Part shown: in pieces, positions 22,836 to 36,116 of the stretch
Numbering within the stretch: the first letter of the stretch is position 1
Layout: the number at the start of each line of letters is the position of its first letter
Origin: Paramecium octaurelia
Taxonomy: Eukaryota; Ciliophora; Oligohymenophorea; Peniculida; Parameciidae
Direction of reading: 5' to 3'
Assembly: GCA_905182995.1 (NCBI GenBank)
Contig: CAJJDP010000016.1
Span: forward strand, 124,001-188,000
DNA length: 64,000 bases
The notes under the pieces: model-generated
Seen by the model: the letters and a program-made list of their open reading frames with translations, nothing else
What the model was told of the DNA's origin: nothing
Database searches by the model: none
Position numbers and translations under genes: made by a program

Positions 22836-25800
22836 ATGTCAAACAATAAGGAAAGATTCTATGAGTAGAAGTCGTAACATTAAGAATCTCAAGAATCATA
22901 ACCATCTAGAGAAATTAAAAAAGATAAATACTTAAATAAAACAAAAATAAATGATTCCCCTTTCGATTAGAAAGTCGAAATCAAATAATTCAAAAAGGCT
23001 GTCTCGTAAAAGTCAACTGTAGATAAAGTAAGACATCATTCCCAAATAATATAAACTAATTAAACAATGAAAGAGAGTATGAAATAATCAAACTAATCAA
23101 AATCCATCAAAAAAACAATACATAAAAACAATTCAAACTAGTAAATGAAATCCCCACCAACAGAAGAACATCAAATCTCTAACAAACCAATTAAAGAAGA
23201 ATAATCAGAATCTGAGATTAATAGTGTTTTCAATATTGAATAAGAGGATTCAATCATAAAGTTAAACGATTAATTTCAGAGATAAGCCTCTAAAAAGGCC
23301 TTCGCTCAATTGTATGAATTAGACGATTGTTTGGAGGAAATGCAAGACAAAAATTATTCAATGAGTTTGATTGAGAGCACGAAAATACGAAAAATAGAAA
23401 ATATTGATCAATTTTTAAAATAGGAGGAATGGGAGGAAGAAGAGGAAAAAAAATCGCCATTTGATTTCAATCCTGAGCTTGAATATTAATAATTAATAGA
23501 TTAGAAAAATTTGAATCATTCTATTGAATTAAGAGTATCACATAATTTTTAATGGTTGATAAAGGAAGTTTCTCATTATGAGGATGGGCTTAGATTCTTG
23601 CTTATTAGAAAGATAATTATCACAATAATTATTTCATTAGAAATTTTAAGCTACAAGTTATTATAATCCACTATTTTTGATTTATATGAGATGTTGGTAA
23701 CATTAGCAAATATTATCCTATTTTTGAATAGATCTACTTAAGAGTCGCCTAAAATAAGCTAATACTAATATTTATTTTGTGCTTTATATTTTATTGACGC
23801 TGTTATACATTTGGCTGGTTAAGGGCTTAAAAAGTACATATAATCATTTTGGAATATTTATGATTTATTAATCCTCATTCTCTATCTTTTATACATTTTA
23901 TAGAACCATTACATACCATTTGATGTATCTACATTTAGGTTAATCAGAATACCAATCTATGTTGGACGTATTAGCAATAAGTTAAATATCATTTTATTAT
24001 CAATAAAAGAAGCAGTAAAACAAATTGTAGAAAATTTGCTAATATTAATTCTATTTACAATTTTGATTGCAATATTTATGCTATATGCTTTTAATGGAGT
24101 GCTAAAATATAGATGCATGCATGAGGAACTTGGAATCTTTTCATTGAATTCATACGAAATCGCTGTCTGTGGATATAAGGACTGCGAGGTAGGCTTTGTA
24201 TGTGCTCGACAATTATAGAGTATTGATGTTCCAACTAATTTTGATAATATTCTTTTTGCTTATTTTTAAACTATAAGAACTAGTATAGTCAATGATTGGA
24301 CGATAACCATGTATATGTTAATGAAATAATTCAATCCTTTGGTCTGTATTTTGTATGTATTCATCATTTTTGCGATTAACAAATTTTACTTTCAGCTTTT
24401 AATTGCCGTTCTAAAAGTCTATTATCATAAGACCTAGGAATATTATATCAATAATCCAGTGAAACCTGAATTTTCAGAGGACTAAATTAAAATAAATATG
24501 TCATAATTATTAGAAACTGATATATGGAAAACAATTAAAATGTAAATTTTCAATTATTAAAACTAAAAATTTAATACATCATCTAGAATAGCTTCCAAAA
24601 ACAAAAAGCAAAAACCTAGCATGCAACCAATTCAAGAACATAATAATGTGAAATACTTATCTGCGCGTTAACAGATAGATTAACAGAATGAAAGATAACT
24701 AATTTTGAAGCAAAATACTCATCAGTCTTGGATAATTTCCTTTTATTTTCCAGATCATTAATTACAACAATAGATTTAAAGCATTATTAATTATAATGAA
24801 AATAAATTTTCACATTTGGAAACATTCTACACTCTAAGAAGTCTTGACTATTTGAGTATTTATACAGAAGTTAGATATAAGGTGCCATATGAATTTGCAT
24901 CAATTTAAGATATATAGATATAAGAAGATCCTAAAAAGAATTTAAAAGAGATAAAAATTATGAAAAAGGAACATTTACATCATCAATATTTTATTGTTTA
25001 AAAATTGCATAATAACTGTAAAACAAATGATAGACCAAAACTGAGATTTCCTTATATAAAAAAAAAAGTTCCTATGTATAATGATGAGGAATTCTTTGAA
25101 AGTCTAGCAAATTCAAGTATGAATGAAAGTAGTATATAATCATCTGTAAAGTATAATCATGAGCATTTCTAATAATAGAAGATGGGAAACAATATTTTTG
25201 TTATACATTCTTAATTAGAAAGTAAATAGCAAAATCCTTTTTAAAAAAAGAATCAAATTTAAATGACTTCTTAGAGTAGAACTAGTATAAATCCTAATTA
25301 ATTTCATCTAAAATATAATGAAGTTGTTGCAATGATAAATCTTAAATTAAAAAATGAAACTATCTAAATTACAAATAATGAAGAATTATATGAGTAAGAA
25401 AAAAATTAATCCTAAGAAGGAATCTACCTATAATAATGGTCTGGTAGTGATTTGATAGAGAGATTTCATTTTGAATCTGTTATCTAATATTTAAATAAAT
25501 ATTGGAATTATTATTTTTTGAAAGGAATGCGTTTTCATCTTATCAAAATTCAATACTAATTATATTACTTTATTACTAATTAAATTATTTAGATTTTACT
25601 AGATGGATTAGTTTGTTTAAATATTTTAATATTAACATTTTCTGATTTTTATGACCAAATAATAGCAGATTATTTTGATTTAATTGTGACCTTACTGTTA
25701 TTTTTGGAAACCACTTTAAAGGTTTTGTCAATTCCTAAGTATTTGTATAATTTTACAAATGTTCTGAGTATAATAATGATTACATTTATTTTAATAGAGA

Positions 25801-28800
25801 GACTCTTATATTTTTCACTTTATGATGAATAAGAACCAAGATTCGAAATTTTTATATACATTAGAATACTAAAATCGCTCTTTTTCTTTAGAGTCATCAA
25901 ATATAATACATTTGCACAAAATATGATGATGATTTCCTATTAAACATTTCCAAATTATGCAGTGATGGCATTGTTGCTTTTCTTTTTAATCTTAAATTAT
26001 GCCATATTTTCATTGCAAATATTTAATTTCCCAGAATTTGCTGAATTAAAAATGTATCATTATTTTGGCAATATTTATCAATCTTGGATAGCAGTATATG
26101 ATATATCTACTGGTGATGATTGGTATGGTGTAGTTATACTAAGTACCACTTATGGTATCTATTACATCGGATTCTTATTTTGCATTTCTTTAGTATTTAT
26201 AGTTAACTATTTTGGATTTGGATTATCTTTTGTTATTATTCTTGATGGTTTTGCAAACTATCTAGATAGTGCAAAGGAGTCAGAAACATAATCAATAGAG
26301 GAAAAAGAACAAAGTGTAGTCTTGAATTTTAATCATTATGATTCAGAAATAAGAAAAGAGAGTATTGCGAAGAAAGATAATAATAATATAAATATGAAGA
26401 GTTTGCTTGAAATTCTTATTGAGCCAGAAAACAAAGAGAAATATCATAACATATAAAATGAATATTCATTGTTCATAATTTAGAAAAGTAACTCATTAAG
26501 GAAGGTATGCTTTATGATCTCTGAAATTTATCTCGTTAAATTATTATTATGTTTTGTTTTATGGAGCAGTTTGATTAATTTAGTTCTGATTACTTATTAT
26601 GATGAAACTGATTAGAATTTTTGGAATACTTTTGAAATAATTTAATGTCTATTTAATTTATTAATATTAGTTGATGCAATCATTTAAATAATAACTTATG
26701 GAGCCATTGCATAGGATGGATACTTTAGTAGTATATGGGTTAGTATTGATTTTGTATACGTTGTCACTTATTTTCTTTATTTAGCATCTAATCATTCTGC
26801 TTTAAAATGGATATTATATTTGGGCTATTTGCGTCCACTCAAAGTAGCATCAACTTACGGATTCTTCGTTAATGAAAGAGGAGCAATAATGAAATCATTT
26901 TCTGATATCTTAAGAATTTTCTATGTTATTTTACTTTTTTGGTTCATCTTTGCTATTTTTGGAATGACCATTTATAAAGATAAGCTGGGCTATTGTGATT
27001 CTTATTTTAATTATGGAGTAGGAAGATAGGACTGTTAAGGAGAATGGAAAGTCTACCCTCATAATTTTAATAACATTATTGAAGCTATGCAATCCTTATT
27101 TATTATTTCTACTCTTGATGGTTGGGGAATAACATTTTTTGTTTGTATTAACAGTGCTTCAGAATAAACAGGACCAATTCGATTTAATAATGAATGGATT
27201 TCATATTTATTTTTTTTTAGTTTCACATTTATAGGAGCTTTGTTTTTCCTATAATTCTTTGCTGGAGTTATTTTTGTTAACTTTCAATAAAATAAGCAGC
27301 AACTTTTGAACCCAGATTTAACCTTAGATTAAGAATTATTTTTAAAATTAACTGAGATTATAATGTTGGATACTCCAAATTACTCAAAACCACCAAAGAA
27401 AGGGTTGAGATTGAAGGCTAAAATGCTTCTGGAAAATTCATCGTACATTTTAATTACTAAACTAAGTTTAATTCTAAATTTATGTAATTTTTTTAATAAC
27501 CTTAGTTACTTTGATGTTGTTTTATGAATAAGGCAGTACAAGATTTTTATAAAGTTTGAATTGGCTCAATCACTTTTTTAGTTTTATTTTATTAATAGAT
27601 TGTATTTTAAAATTGTTTACATATCACATTAAAAGATATTTTGATGATATTTGGAGGTAAATGTAATTGATTTTTGTGTTATTATCATTGCTTGATTTCT
27701 ACATTGATATTTAATTTAACTTTTATATGAGATATGCAAGAGCCAGCAGAGATGATCCATATTTTATTTGGTTGAGAGTTTTTATATTGAATAGATGTTT
27801 AAGAATGTCATTAATTATATAATAGTTTACAAGGATACGAAAATTATTAAATGTTATATATTTCAATAAAATGGCTATACTGAGAATTTTGGGATTATTT
27901 ATAACTGTTTTATCATGTTATTCATATATAGGTTGTGCTCTATTTGGAGAGGCTAACTCAGGCTCTATTTTAAATGATTAGTTAAATTTTAACAATTTTT
28001 TCTTTGGTTTACTTGCTAGTTTTAAATGCACAACTGAAAATGGATGGAGATTTATTTTTGTTGACTCTTAAAATTATATGAAATAATAAAACAAACCATG
28101 GGTTCTTGCTTCTATATTTTATTATAGTTTAATATTTATAGGAGCTAGAGTATTGATGAATTTAATTGTTTGTGAATTAGTTCAAGAATTTGAAAAATTT
28201 TATGATACAAGTAGCAGTTGTTTAGAAACTTATGTAGAAACAATAGATAAATTTAGAACTTTATGGTGTAAATATACTGAAGAATTTTAAGGAACAAAGA
28301 TGCAAACTAAATACTTAGGACATTTTCTATTAGATTTAGAGGAACCATTGGGAGCTTTAAAAGGAGATAACATTTGGGATGCTGCCAAAAAAGCATCTAG
28401 TTTTGAATTAAAAAAAGATTTTGCAGGTTGTCTTACCTTTAGAAATCTCCTTTACGAAGTTTTTAAATAAGCTTTCAAAGAAAGTATATTCAAAATTACT
28501 ACTGAGGCTGGTAAAACAATAATGAAGGAGAACGATAAGAAAATAAAATATAGATTATACAATCAACGATCTCATCACTTTAGAAGAGAAAGAGTAAATG
28601 AAAAGGTTGATATTTAAAGTAATTTCAACATTCTATAGGAATATCTATATCTTAAAATGGCTTTGAAGGCTTGGAGGAGTTTCTCAGAATATTTTTTTAA
28701 TGTTGCAGGTGAAGTGCAAAATACTATTGATTTTACCGAAAGCGATGTTGATGCTAAGATTTCTGAAGTAGAAAGAGAGAATAGCCAAATTGAGGAATTC

Positions 28801-29205
28801 GATATTGATGAGCCACAAAAATAGATAAAAAGAAGACCTACCAAAGAACATTTAAGAAGACCTACTGACGTTTATATACTACCTTATTATGATGAAATCA
28901 AATTTAAAGATAAAAATCTAAAGTCCATACTCAAAGCTACTGATTAATAATAGTAAAAGGTTTTTAAATCAATATCAATTATTAAGAAGAAAGAGTAGTT
29001 AATATAATATAAAGAATATAATAAAAGAAGAGATGCAGTAGATAAACCAACTGCTTCAAGAAACAGATATCAGTATGGATATCATGAAAAAATTACTAGA
29101 TAATAATTAGAGGAAAGATCCGATAACAGATTACTTTCGAGATTTGATCCTACTAAAATGCCCAGTGCATATAATATTACTAAAATTGCATCAAGATTAA
29201 AATGA
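22836..29205 (+). CDS. Four-domain voltage-gated-type cation channel alpha subunit
   Basis: Seen: about 2115 codons with one clear intron (27484-27505). A hydrophilic N-terminus of ~235 residues is followed by four six-helix-type repeats. Pore-loop sequences: I, TSIVNDWTITMY; II, STGDDWYGVVIL; III, ISTLDGWGITFF; IV, CTTENGWRFIFV. S4-like helices have spaced basic residues, weak in I (FRLIRIPIYVGR) and III (LRPLKVAS), better in II (RILKSLFFFRVIKY) and IV (RCLRMSLIIQQFTRIRKLL). After repeat IV, FRTLWCKY...LEEPLGALKG resembles the proximal C-terminus of Cav/Nav/NALCN channels. Known: such subunits carry Ca2+, Na+ or leak currents; Paramecium uses ciliary Cav channels for avoidance reactions. Two residues before the pore Trp are N/D/D/N instead of EEEE. 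A ciliate-divergent Cav/NALCN relative is the best call; ion selectivity is unknown. Confidence 0.85.
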
Positions 29206-30156
29206 AAAAACTCAGATAATAGATTTTTTGATTTTATTAAAAAAAAATATCATATATAATATATACTCAGATGCAAAACAATATCACAATTATTTAGAAA
29301 GAGACGCTATTTATTGTGAAATATTTAACAGTAATTGTATTTTTAACTTTTTTAAATAATGAAATATAGAGTTTGTTTTATAAAAAGATCTTATAATAAA
29401 ATATTTATGAAACCTTTACTGAATTGATAATTTGTTAAGATTGTCCATTTTATATTAATACTCTAAATCAACTTTTTGTTATTTGTCAATTGGCCTTTCA
29501 GATCAATTTTTATACAATTAAAAAGATTAAATGTGAGATTTTTTTTTAATCTTTGGATTTCAACAAATTTTTAGTATGAAGTAATTTGGATATAATAGTC
29601 TTTAAAATTAGAAAGTTTCATAGGATTGTAGATTTAATAAAAATTAGATGATATTTTTTTCAAGTCATCCTGTTGTTATTATTCAAGTTTGTAAAATTCA
29701 TTATAATAATATAATATTTATATAAAAACTTTTAATATTTTGCAAAATATCTTATTTTAATAATTAATACAATCGCTTCTGTTCATGTCATTCATTATTA
29801 TTATAATGAACCTGAAAAGGACTGTTGGCATAAATAGCAGGTAATATACTCTAATCTTTCATTTTTTAAAGTTTATATTTATATATTACAACAAGACATA
29901 TTTCAAAACAAAACAATACAATATTTCATTTTATTTAAAAAAAATATTATTTAACACTATTGTCATTTGACTAACCATCTATTTTTATTAAACGATTTAC
30001 TTATTAAGAATTTGTTTTCAATATTGAATCTTGATAATTTCTTACAAGATTCTTCTTGGGAAATTGATGTTTCTATTTAAATTTTTAAGAAGAGATATTG
30101 ATACTAATTATTACATTTATATATATATAACTCGATATATTTTATAATTGGAAAAG
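29206..30156. other. AT-rich intergenic stretch
   Basis: About 950 bp, very A+T-rich, with no gene recognised. The only structure noted is a perfect 8-bp inverted repeat (GAATCTTG...CAAGATTC, 11-nt loop) at 30026-30052, about 100 bp beyond the 3' end of the next minus-strand gene. Confidence 0.3.
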
Positions 30157-30605
30157 TCACTTGGCGTGATTGTTTATATATTGTTTGAGTATTGAAGCTC
30201 TTGTTTATTGTAAGAAAGCCTCCATTTGAGAGATTATTGTCTTTAATCTCTGGCATTACTATAATTTCAAGACATCATTATTAGTAATTTGAGATTTCAG
30301 ACTTTTTCTTGAAGGGACATCAGTTTCAGAATCAACTTTTCTAATTTTTTTTGATTTTCTGATAACACGCTTAGTCTTTTTTTTAGGGGCTTCCTCCACA
30401 TAATTAAACAATAAGACAGGTTCTTCTTATAAATACCCATCAAAAGTATTAAGTTATTCTGGTTCCTATTAAGCACTTTGTTCATATTCATAATATTATG
30501 ATTCATTTGTTTATTCAATAAGAGGATCATGAATTAACTCTAGAAATAAGTAGAATAAGTACATTATGAATGTTGTTCTTCAAAGTCAATAGGGTAGAAA
30601 TTCAT
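30157..30605 (-). CDS. Hypothetical protein, ~140 aa
   Basis: Seen: starts MNFYPIDFEEQHSQ; a 23-nt intron then leads into QLIHDPLIEQTNESQYYEYE. It continues with a strongly basic patch (APKKKTKRVIRKSKKIRK) and a helical C-terminus (CQRLKTIISQMEAFLQQTRA). The basic patch could serve as a nuclear localisation signal, and an acidic/Gln-rich N-terminus plus basic centre would suit a nuclear protein; this is inference only. No family recognised. Confidence 0.55.
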
Positions 30606-30798
30606 AAAATTGAAAATAATTCTTTAATTTAATTATATTGAGATTTTCACAATTTAATCTTTTTATTTGATTAGCGTTTTTTTGGTCGAGATAATTTTTT
30701 GTATCTTTAATAAACAATCAACTTAATATAAACAATCAACTTGTATACAAATATTAATTAAATACATATATAATACTAATTTATATAGAGAATATCAA

Positions 30799-32511
30799 TC
30801 ATTTTCTTCTTTGTTGCTATTATGTGAATTGCATCCCTGGAAATGAAAATCCAGAAAATCCTGCTCCTCCTTATTATGAGAAATCTCCAAATTAAAATGG
30901 AAATCCTGATCCTCCTCTCATGTTCTAACCCATTCCTCCTAAATTAGTTGTAAAAACAGTTTTGAATCCTCCTGGAAATTCTCCTCCTGCCATATTTCCA
31001 AAACCAAAGTCACCAAAATCTGCTCCTCCTTCACTACCAAAGAACATCTTGAATATTTGGGATGGATCAATATTTGTTTCAAATCCTCCTGCTCCTCCCA
31101 TTGGATCATTTGGATCTACTCCCATATCATATTGTTATCTTTTTTATTTATCACTCAATACACTATAGGCCTCAGCGATTTCTCTGAATTTCTTATCAGC
31201 TAATTTCTATAATAATATTATAAAATAGTATACTTTTTATTCTTCACTTTCTTTATTTTTATCTGGATGCCATTGCAAAGCCAATTTTCTATATGCTTTC
31301 TTGATATCTGCCTCTGACGCATTTTTGTCAACCTCTAATATTTTATAATAGTCTTTCTTTGATAATTGTTTCTATTTTCTAGTTATCTCATTGATCTTCT
31401 ATCTCATTTATTATATTGATCCTTAATCTAACTCCATCACCTTCTAATAGTCACCTTATGCACCATCCAAATCTCCTAACTCCTATCTTGAATCTCCTCT
31501 TCTCAAATAGGCTTTGAAGTATCGGTCATTCAATTCAATTGATTTATCAAAGTCATTAACTGCCTTTCTATGATCCTTCAATTTCTAATAAGCCAATCCT
31601 CTATTGGCATAAATTATGGAATTGAATTTAAGATTGTTAGAATCCACTTCCAACGCTTTGGTATAATAATCAATAGCTTCATTAAATTTATTTGAATTTA
31701 AACAATCATTTCCTTTGGATTTATAATTATCTGAATCCTTAGCCATTTGAAAAGCTAGTAAACATTTTTTGTTATTCTAATCTTGTCTTACTCCTTCTTA
31801 AAGTATAGGTTTTGCCTTATCTGGGTTTCCTCCATATAATTCTATTAGACCCTTTAAATAAGATGTTTCAGCCCTTGGTCCACACTTCTCCTAAATAAGT
31901 CTTAGCTATTCCTAAGCTTAATTAGCATTGCCTGTTCTGGCTAAACATTCACAATTCAGAATTTGAATGTCGACAGCATCTGGAATTTCCTTTGCAACTT
32001 TTTCCATATAATATAAAGCTTCTTTATATTATTTGGCATCCAATTTCTGATGTGTTTACTACACATTATAGATTAATTCATTAATTTGTTTATGTTCCTT
32101 GATGGATTACTCACTATTATCTAAATTAACAATTTGCCCAAAAATAGGCTTGGCTTCTGTTAACATTCCCAAATATTACAAACTCAAAGCCTTTCTTCTT
32201 AGAAACTTAGGGTTATTGGGGTCTAAACTGAGAGCTTTTTCACAGTCCTTTAAACATTTGTTGTACCTAAATAGATTATTAATAAAAAATTACTTTTTCA
32301 TTTGAAGGAAACAAGCAGCCCTATTACCATAATAATTTGGTTCATTTGGACAAAGTTCTAAAATAGGAAAATTATTGATACCTATAGCTTTTTCGTATTC
32401 CTCTGCAGCATTTGAATATAATGCTCTTTTAAAATAATCGTTTCCTTTATTTTTATGATCTTCTGCTTATTACTTAAGTCTATCTAATCCTGTATTGTGT
32501 TCCACTTCCAT
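30799..32511 (-). CDS. TPR-repeat DnaJ co-chaperone (DNAJC7-like)
   Basis: Seen: N-terminus [20 protein letters not shown] followed by [20 protein letters not shown], the first of several TPR helices pairs (others include [32 protein letters not shown] and [13 protein letters not shown]). The C-terminal part contains a J domain with the HPD triad in [12 protein letters not shown], then a Gly/Phe-rich tail ([18 protein letters not shown] and [12 protein letters not shown]). At least two introns, one of 27 nt after 'LQMKK' and one in the J-domain region. Known: TPR2/DNAJC7 proteins bind Hsp90 and Hsp70 through TPRs and stimulate Hsp70 ATPase through the HPD motif. Domain order and length (~555 aa) fit. 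Confidence 0.88.
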
Positions 32512-33224
32512 TAGAAATAATTTAAAAAAAATAATATTTTTTTCCTTCATTTTCCAGAACCTTCTTAAAGCGCAAAGTCATTATAATTAATTAGATTTTA
32601 AATAATAGAAAAATAGAAAATATATTATACCAGAAATTATAAGTTTATCAATAAATTAGATAATGATAAGCCAATTTATAATGTAAATAAAAGAATGTGG
32701 ATTTTATGATAAGTTCTGAAATAAATATACATAAATATAAATTCTATAATAAAGTTTAATCATATGTATGAGGTCAATATGACACTGTTCAAATTATTCA
32801 TTAGGATCTAAGAATATTTATGATTTATACTTTATTCTGAAATAGAATTTCACAACTATTTTTTTTCATCTTTCTATTTAATTTTACTTCCTTATTTGAT
32901 TGTATCTATCACTAAATATTTTAATTTTATTTGTAGATTATCATTTATCACTTTATCATTGAAAGAGATGGTGTTACTAACATTGGAACTTACTTGAATT
33001 GGAATAATTTATCTGACTTTATCAAGGATTTCAAAGTGTTACAATGAGAAACATTAGCAGAGTGCAGTAGTTATTAAGGGAACTAAAATCCTGTTTCATC
33101 AATTGACCAATATAAGCTTTAGTATAGATATTTACTAAAATTAACTAAAATGAATTAGAGAATAGAAACCCATAAAATTTAATAATTGTCTTCATTATAT
33201 AAGTTAAACGTGAATTGTTAGAGA
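32512..33224. other. AT-rich intergenic stretch / U4 upstream region
   Basis: No gene seen. The last ~60 bp should contain the snRNA promoter elements for the U4 gene; I could not identify a definite proximal sequence element. Confidence 0.3.
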
Positions 33225-33371
33225 CTTATCCTTATTCAGGGGCAATATCGCTGTAAGTGACGTACCAACGGATACGCGAGATTGCTAATTGAAAACTACT
33301 CCAATGCGAGTGTACGACTTCCTTGTGAAGTCGTTCACCAATTTCTGAAGGGTCGAAAGACTCACACCCTC
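33225..33371 (+). ncRNA. U4 spliceosomal snRNA
   Basis: Seen: a conspicuous GC-richer island. It begins ACTTATCCTTATTCAGGGGC, comparable to the 5' U6-pairing region of U4. At 33281-33297 is ATTGCTAATTGAAAACT, which matches the highly conserved U4 segment that follows the 5' stem-loop. A central perfect 8-bp hairpin (ACGACTTC/GAAGTCGT, 33314-33334) follows, then a Sm-site-like AATTTCTG (33340-33347) and a 3' stem-loop (GGGTCGAAAGACTCACACCC). Known: U4 pairs with U6 in the tri-snRNP and is displaced during spliceosome activation. Exact ends are approximate by a few bases. Conservation of the 17-nt motif makes this a confident call. Confidence 0.9.
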
Positions 33372-33408
33372 AATAAATTAAACAAACGAAATTTATATAT
33401 ATTTAAAT

Positions 33409-34818
33409 TATGAATTAACAAGAACAGGAATTCCTTTAGACTCTTAAACAATGCTAAAAAATGCATTGGATCTAATCTAAGTAATTGCCAAATTTGAAAA
33501 TATTTTATACAGGAACAAATAGCTTCTACTAAAGAGGTGATATAGTTTTTGATTTCTTACTCCCTCTGAATTCATCATTGGATGAGAGAGTCTAATATTT
33601 TAGAATTGGGAAAGAATAGTTATCTGATGGAAGCTTAATTGAGAGATGCAAATTCAAAAATTAAATATATTCTCTTAAGTATAAATATCACTATTTCAAT
33701 ATTAATGAATCCGCTTATGGAATTCACAGACAGTATGATGATTCGATTATGGTTTAACAATTGGTGTTTTATAAAGTAGAAGAATCAAGAACAACTTTAA
33801 CAATCCTATAACATCTAAAATCATAACCAAATTATAGTTTTTTTAAGTTTTTACGAGAATGCATTATTAATTACTCAAGTTTAGAAGTAGCAGAGTTATT
33901 TGAGAAATAATCGATCTAATCAGAACTACGCTTAGATGAAGATGAGGAAGAATTAAATAAATATGTATGCAACTATATTGACACAAATGAATTTTAACCT
34001 AAGGAAACTGATGAAAAATATATCAATGAACATTATCGGTATGATCTATTCTTATCAACTGATAGAGTAACCTAACTAGATTAAGAAGACTAAGATATTT
34101 ATTATAAACTGTTTTAAATGGTATGTGAATACAAACTCTCTAGTAATACTTTGATAAGGTGGCTCATAGCAAGAGGGTGTAATTATAGCATTTTGTAATT
34201 TTAGATTCGATATTAATGCTTCACATGCAGCGATAATGAATTGGATTGTATGATACATTTATTTATTTTAGGAATGGAGAAGGCAACACAGAATCAATCG
34301 TTTATCTGCAAAATAATTTCCAGAATTTAAAGGAATCTTGGAAATTGTTGGGGAAAGCAAGTGTGGTAGATAAGTTGTCTATACAAAGCAGTCTAAATTA
34401 TAGCCTGATAAAATGTATTTATTCATTTAAAATATTTAGAGATCTCGAGAGATATAAATGGTATTTCATTGGTTTCCTCGAGGATGTCTGTAGATCTTGC
34501 AAAGGATTCGTAGATTCCTATATTACAATTTTGGATGTAGATGGATTTGGCTTTTCCAATTTCGATCTCCAAATGACTAAAAGCCTTTTGAATATGGTGC
34601 TATAGTTTTTTCCAGAGAGATAAAATAAGGTGTTTATCATTAATATGTCTGGTTTTGTGATGGGATTTTATAAAATGTTAAAACCTTTCTTGCCTACAAG
34701 GACAAGTGATAAAGTAATTGATAAAAATTCATTTAAGCTAATCTTTTTGGGAAAAGACAGATAAGAAATATAAAAGACGTTGATTGAACATCTTGGATTC
34801 ACAATAGACTTTGAATGA
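33409..34818 (+). CDS. SEC14-like CRAL-TRIO lipid-binding protein
   Basis: Seen: starts 38 bp after the U4 gene. The N-terminal ~235 residues are of unknown type (acidic near QSELRLDEDEEELNKYV). A CRAL-TRIO N-domain follows: LIRWLIARG, joined across a 28-nt intron to FDINASHAAIMNWI, then after a 24-nt intron EWRRQHRI. The lipid-binding domain reads EIVGESKCGRQVVYTKQSK, then YITILDVDGFGFSN, FFPERQNKVFIINMSGFVMG and FYKMLKPFLPTRT. A 22-nt intron lies between REIQM and DVCRS. Known: SEC14 proteins exchange phosphatidylinositol and phosphatidylcholine and support Golgi traffic. The intron set is supported because it rebuilds the RARKFD...WRR family pattern. Confidence 0.85.
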
Positions 34819-35429
34819 TATCATAATATTTATAAAGAGGAAATTAAATGTAAATCTGAAATTAAATCTATAATTAAAATAAAATTAGAAATCTGTAAGT
34901 TTGATTAAAGTCAATAATTCAGTTTATATTTATTAAAATAGCTTAAACTATTCAATTAGATAAGCTATAATTTATTAATACTAGATATATTCTCTAATAT
35001 CGAGTTTCAGAACACTTTTGTTTCTTACATCCAAATAATCAAATCTTCTATTATAACTCGTATAAACTTTCAATATTTTAAAGATACTAATATGTTTTAA
35101 TAATGCATCATAAACGATTTCTTCTTAAGCAATTTATTCCTCAATCATTAAATTATTATTATTCTTCAGAAATTTAATAATAATTTAAAATAATTCTTTC
35201 ATAAACTTAAATTTCATAATTAATAAGAGCAGAAAGGCAATCAAGCTATGGTCTAGAAGGTTATGAGTTTATAAATTAAAATGAACATTATGACGTTTAA
35301 AATTATTATTAGAGATTGAGAAGGAGCAACATCTATTAAATGGATAAGATCTAGTTTTACTCAAAATACGATTAAATTGATTATATTTGATGGTTAGAAA
35401 TAAATCTGCATGCATTATTAAATATAATA
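34819..35429. other. AT-rich intergenic stretch
   Basis: No gene, RNA or notable repeat recognised between the convergent 3' ends of the SEC14-like gene and the nucleotide kinase gene. Confidence 0.3.
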
Positions 35430-36116
35430 TCACAAGATTTCATCTAACTTCTTTGTAATTTCTTGAAATACTTCATCAATAGGTTTGTCTGCCTTTATAT
35501 GGATACATTGTGAAAGGGAATCAAAATATTCTAATATATTCTAATAAATGTATACATATAATTGGTCTTGTAGATTCATTGTATGTTTTCAATCTTTTAA
35601 CAAGAGTTTCATCATTATCATCTGATCTTCCACTTTCTTAAGCCCTGATTTTAATTCTATTTTTTAAGGTCTCCTCATCACATTCAAAATAAAATAACTT
35701 TTTAAATTCCACCTTATCACCCATCAATTTAATCCAAACATCGAAATTCTCTTAATTTCTGGGAAATCCATCAATTAAAAACATCTTATCAAGACCCTTA
35801 GCTTGCATGGCTGATTCTAATAAACTTATTGTTATGTGACTCTAGAAATTTATGTATCATAGTTACTGGGACAATTTACCCACTCTTAATGATTTCCTCA
35901 ATCAATTCAGCATTTTGTGTTTTTTTAGATCTCTTTAAAATACAATAATTTAATACCTCCTCTCTCAATAAGTCACCTGCAGATAAGTGAACAAAATGAT
36001 ATTTCTCTACCATTTTTGCACTTTAAGTACCCTTTCCTGCTCCAGGTCCTAGATTGATGAATCGATAAGAATGTACCTCCTAAAACAAAAAATACTTTTG
36101 GCTTAACTTAATCCAT
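35430..36116 (-). CDS. Adenylate/UMP-CMP kinase family nucleoside monophosphate kinase
   Basis: Seen: MDQVKPKVFFVLG, a 28-nt intron, then GPGAGKGTQSAKMVEKY (Walker A). It continues HFVHLSAGDLLREE, KSGQIVPSHITISLLESAM, KMFLIDGFPRNQENF, FYFECDEETLKNRI and RAQESGRSDDNDETLVKRL (lid region). The end is FQEITKKLDEIL. Introns: four, of 24-28 nt. Known: transfers a phosphate from ATP to AMP or UMP/CMP. The short lid (RAQESGRSDDN) and HLSAGDLLREE are typical of the UMP-CMP kinase/AK1 class. Its start is 20 bp from the stop of the upstream SET gene copy. The 5' third (35858-36116) is duplicated at 37227-37485 by what looks like an assembly overlap. Confidence 0.92.

Noticed and set aside
22702..22935. 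MGNRFRV... frame as a fourth myristoylated protein
   Set aside because: Most of it overlaps the N-terminus of the channel gene in another frame, and no intron or stop makes it an independent gene.
30962..31168. Plus-strand Pro/Ser-rich frame ([12 protein letters not shown]...)
   Set aside because: It is the antisense of the Gly/Phe-rich tail of the DnaJ protein; composition is explained by that strand.
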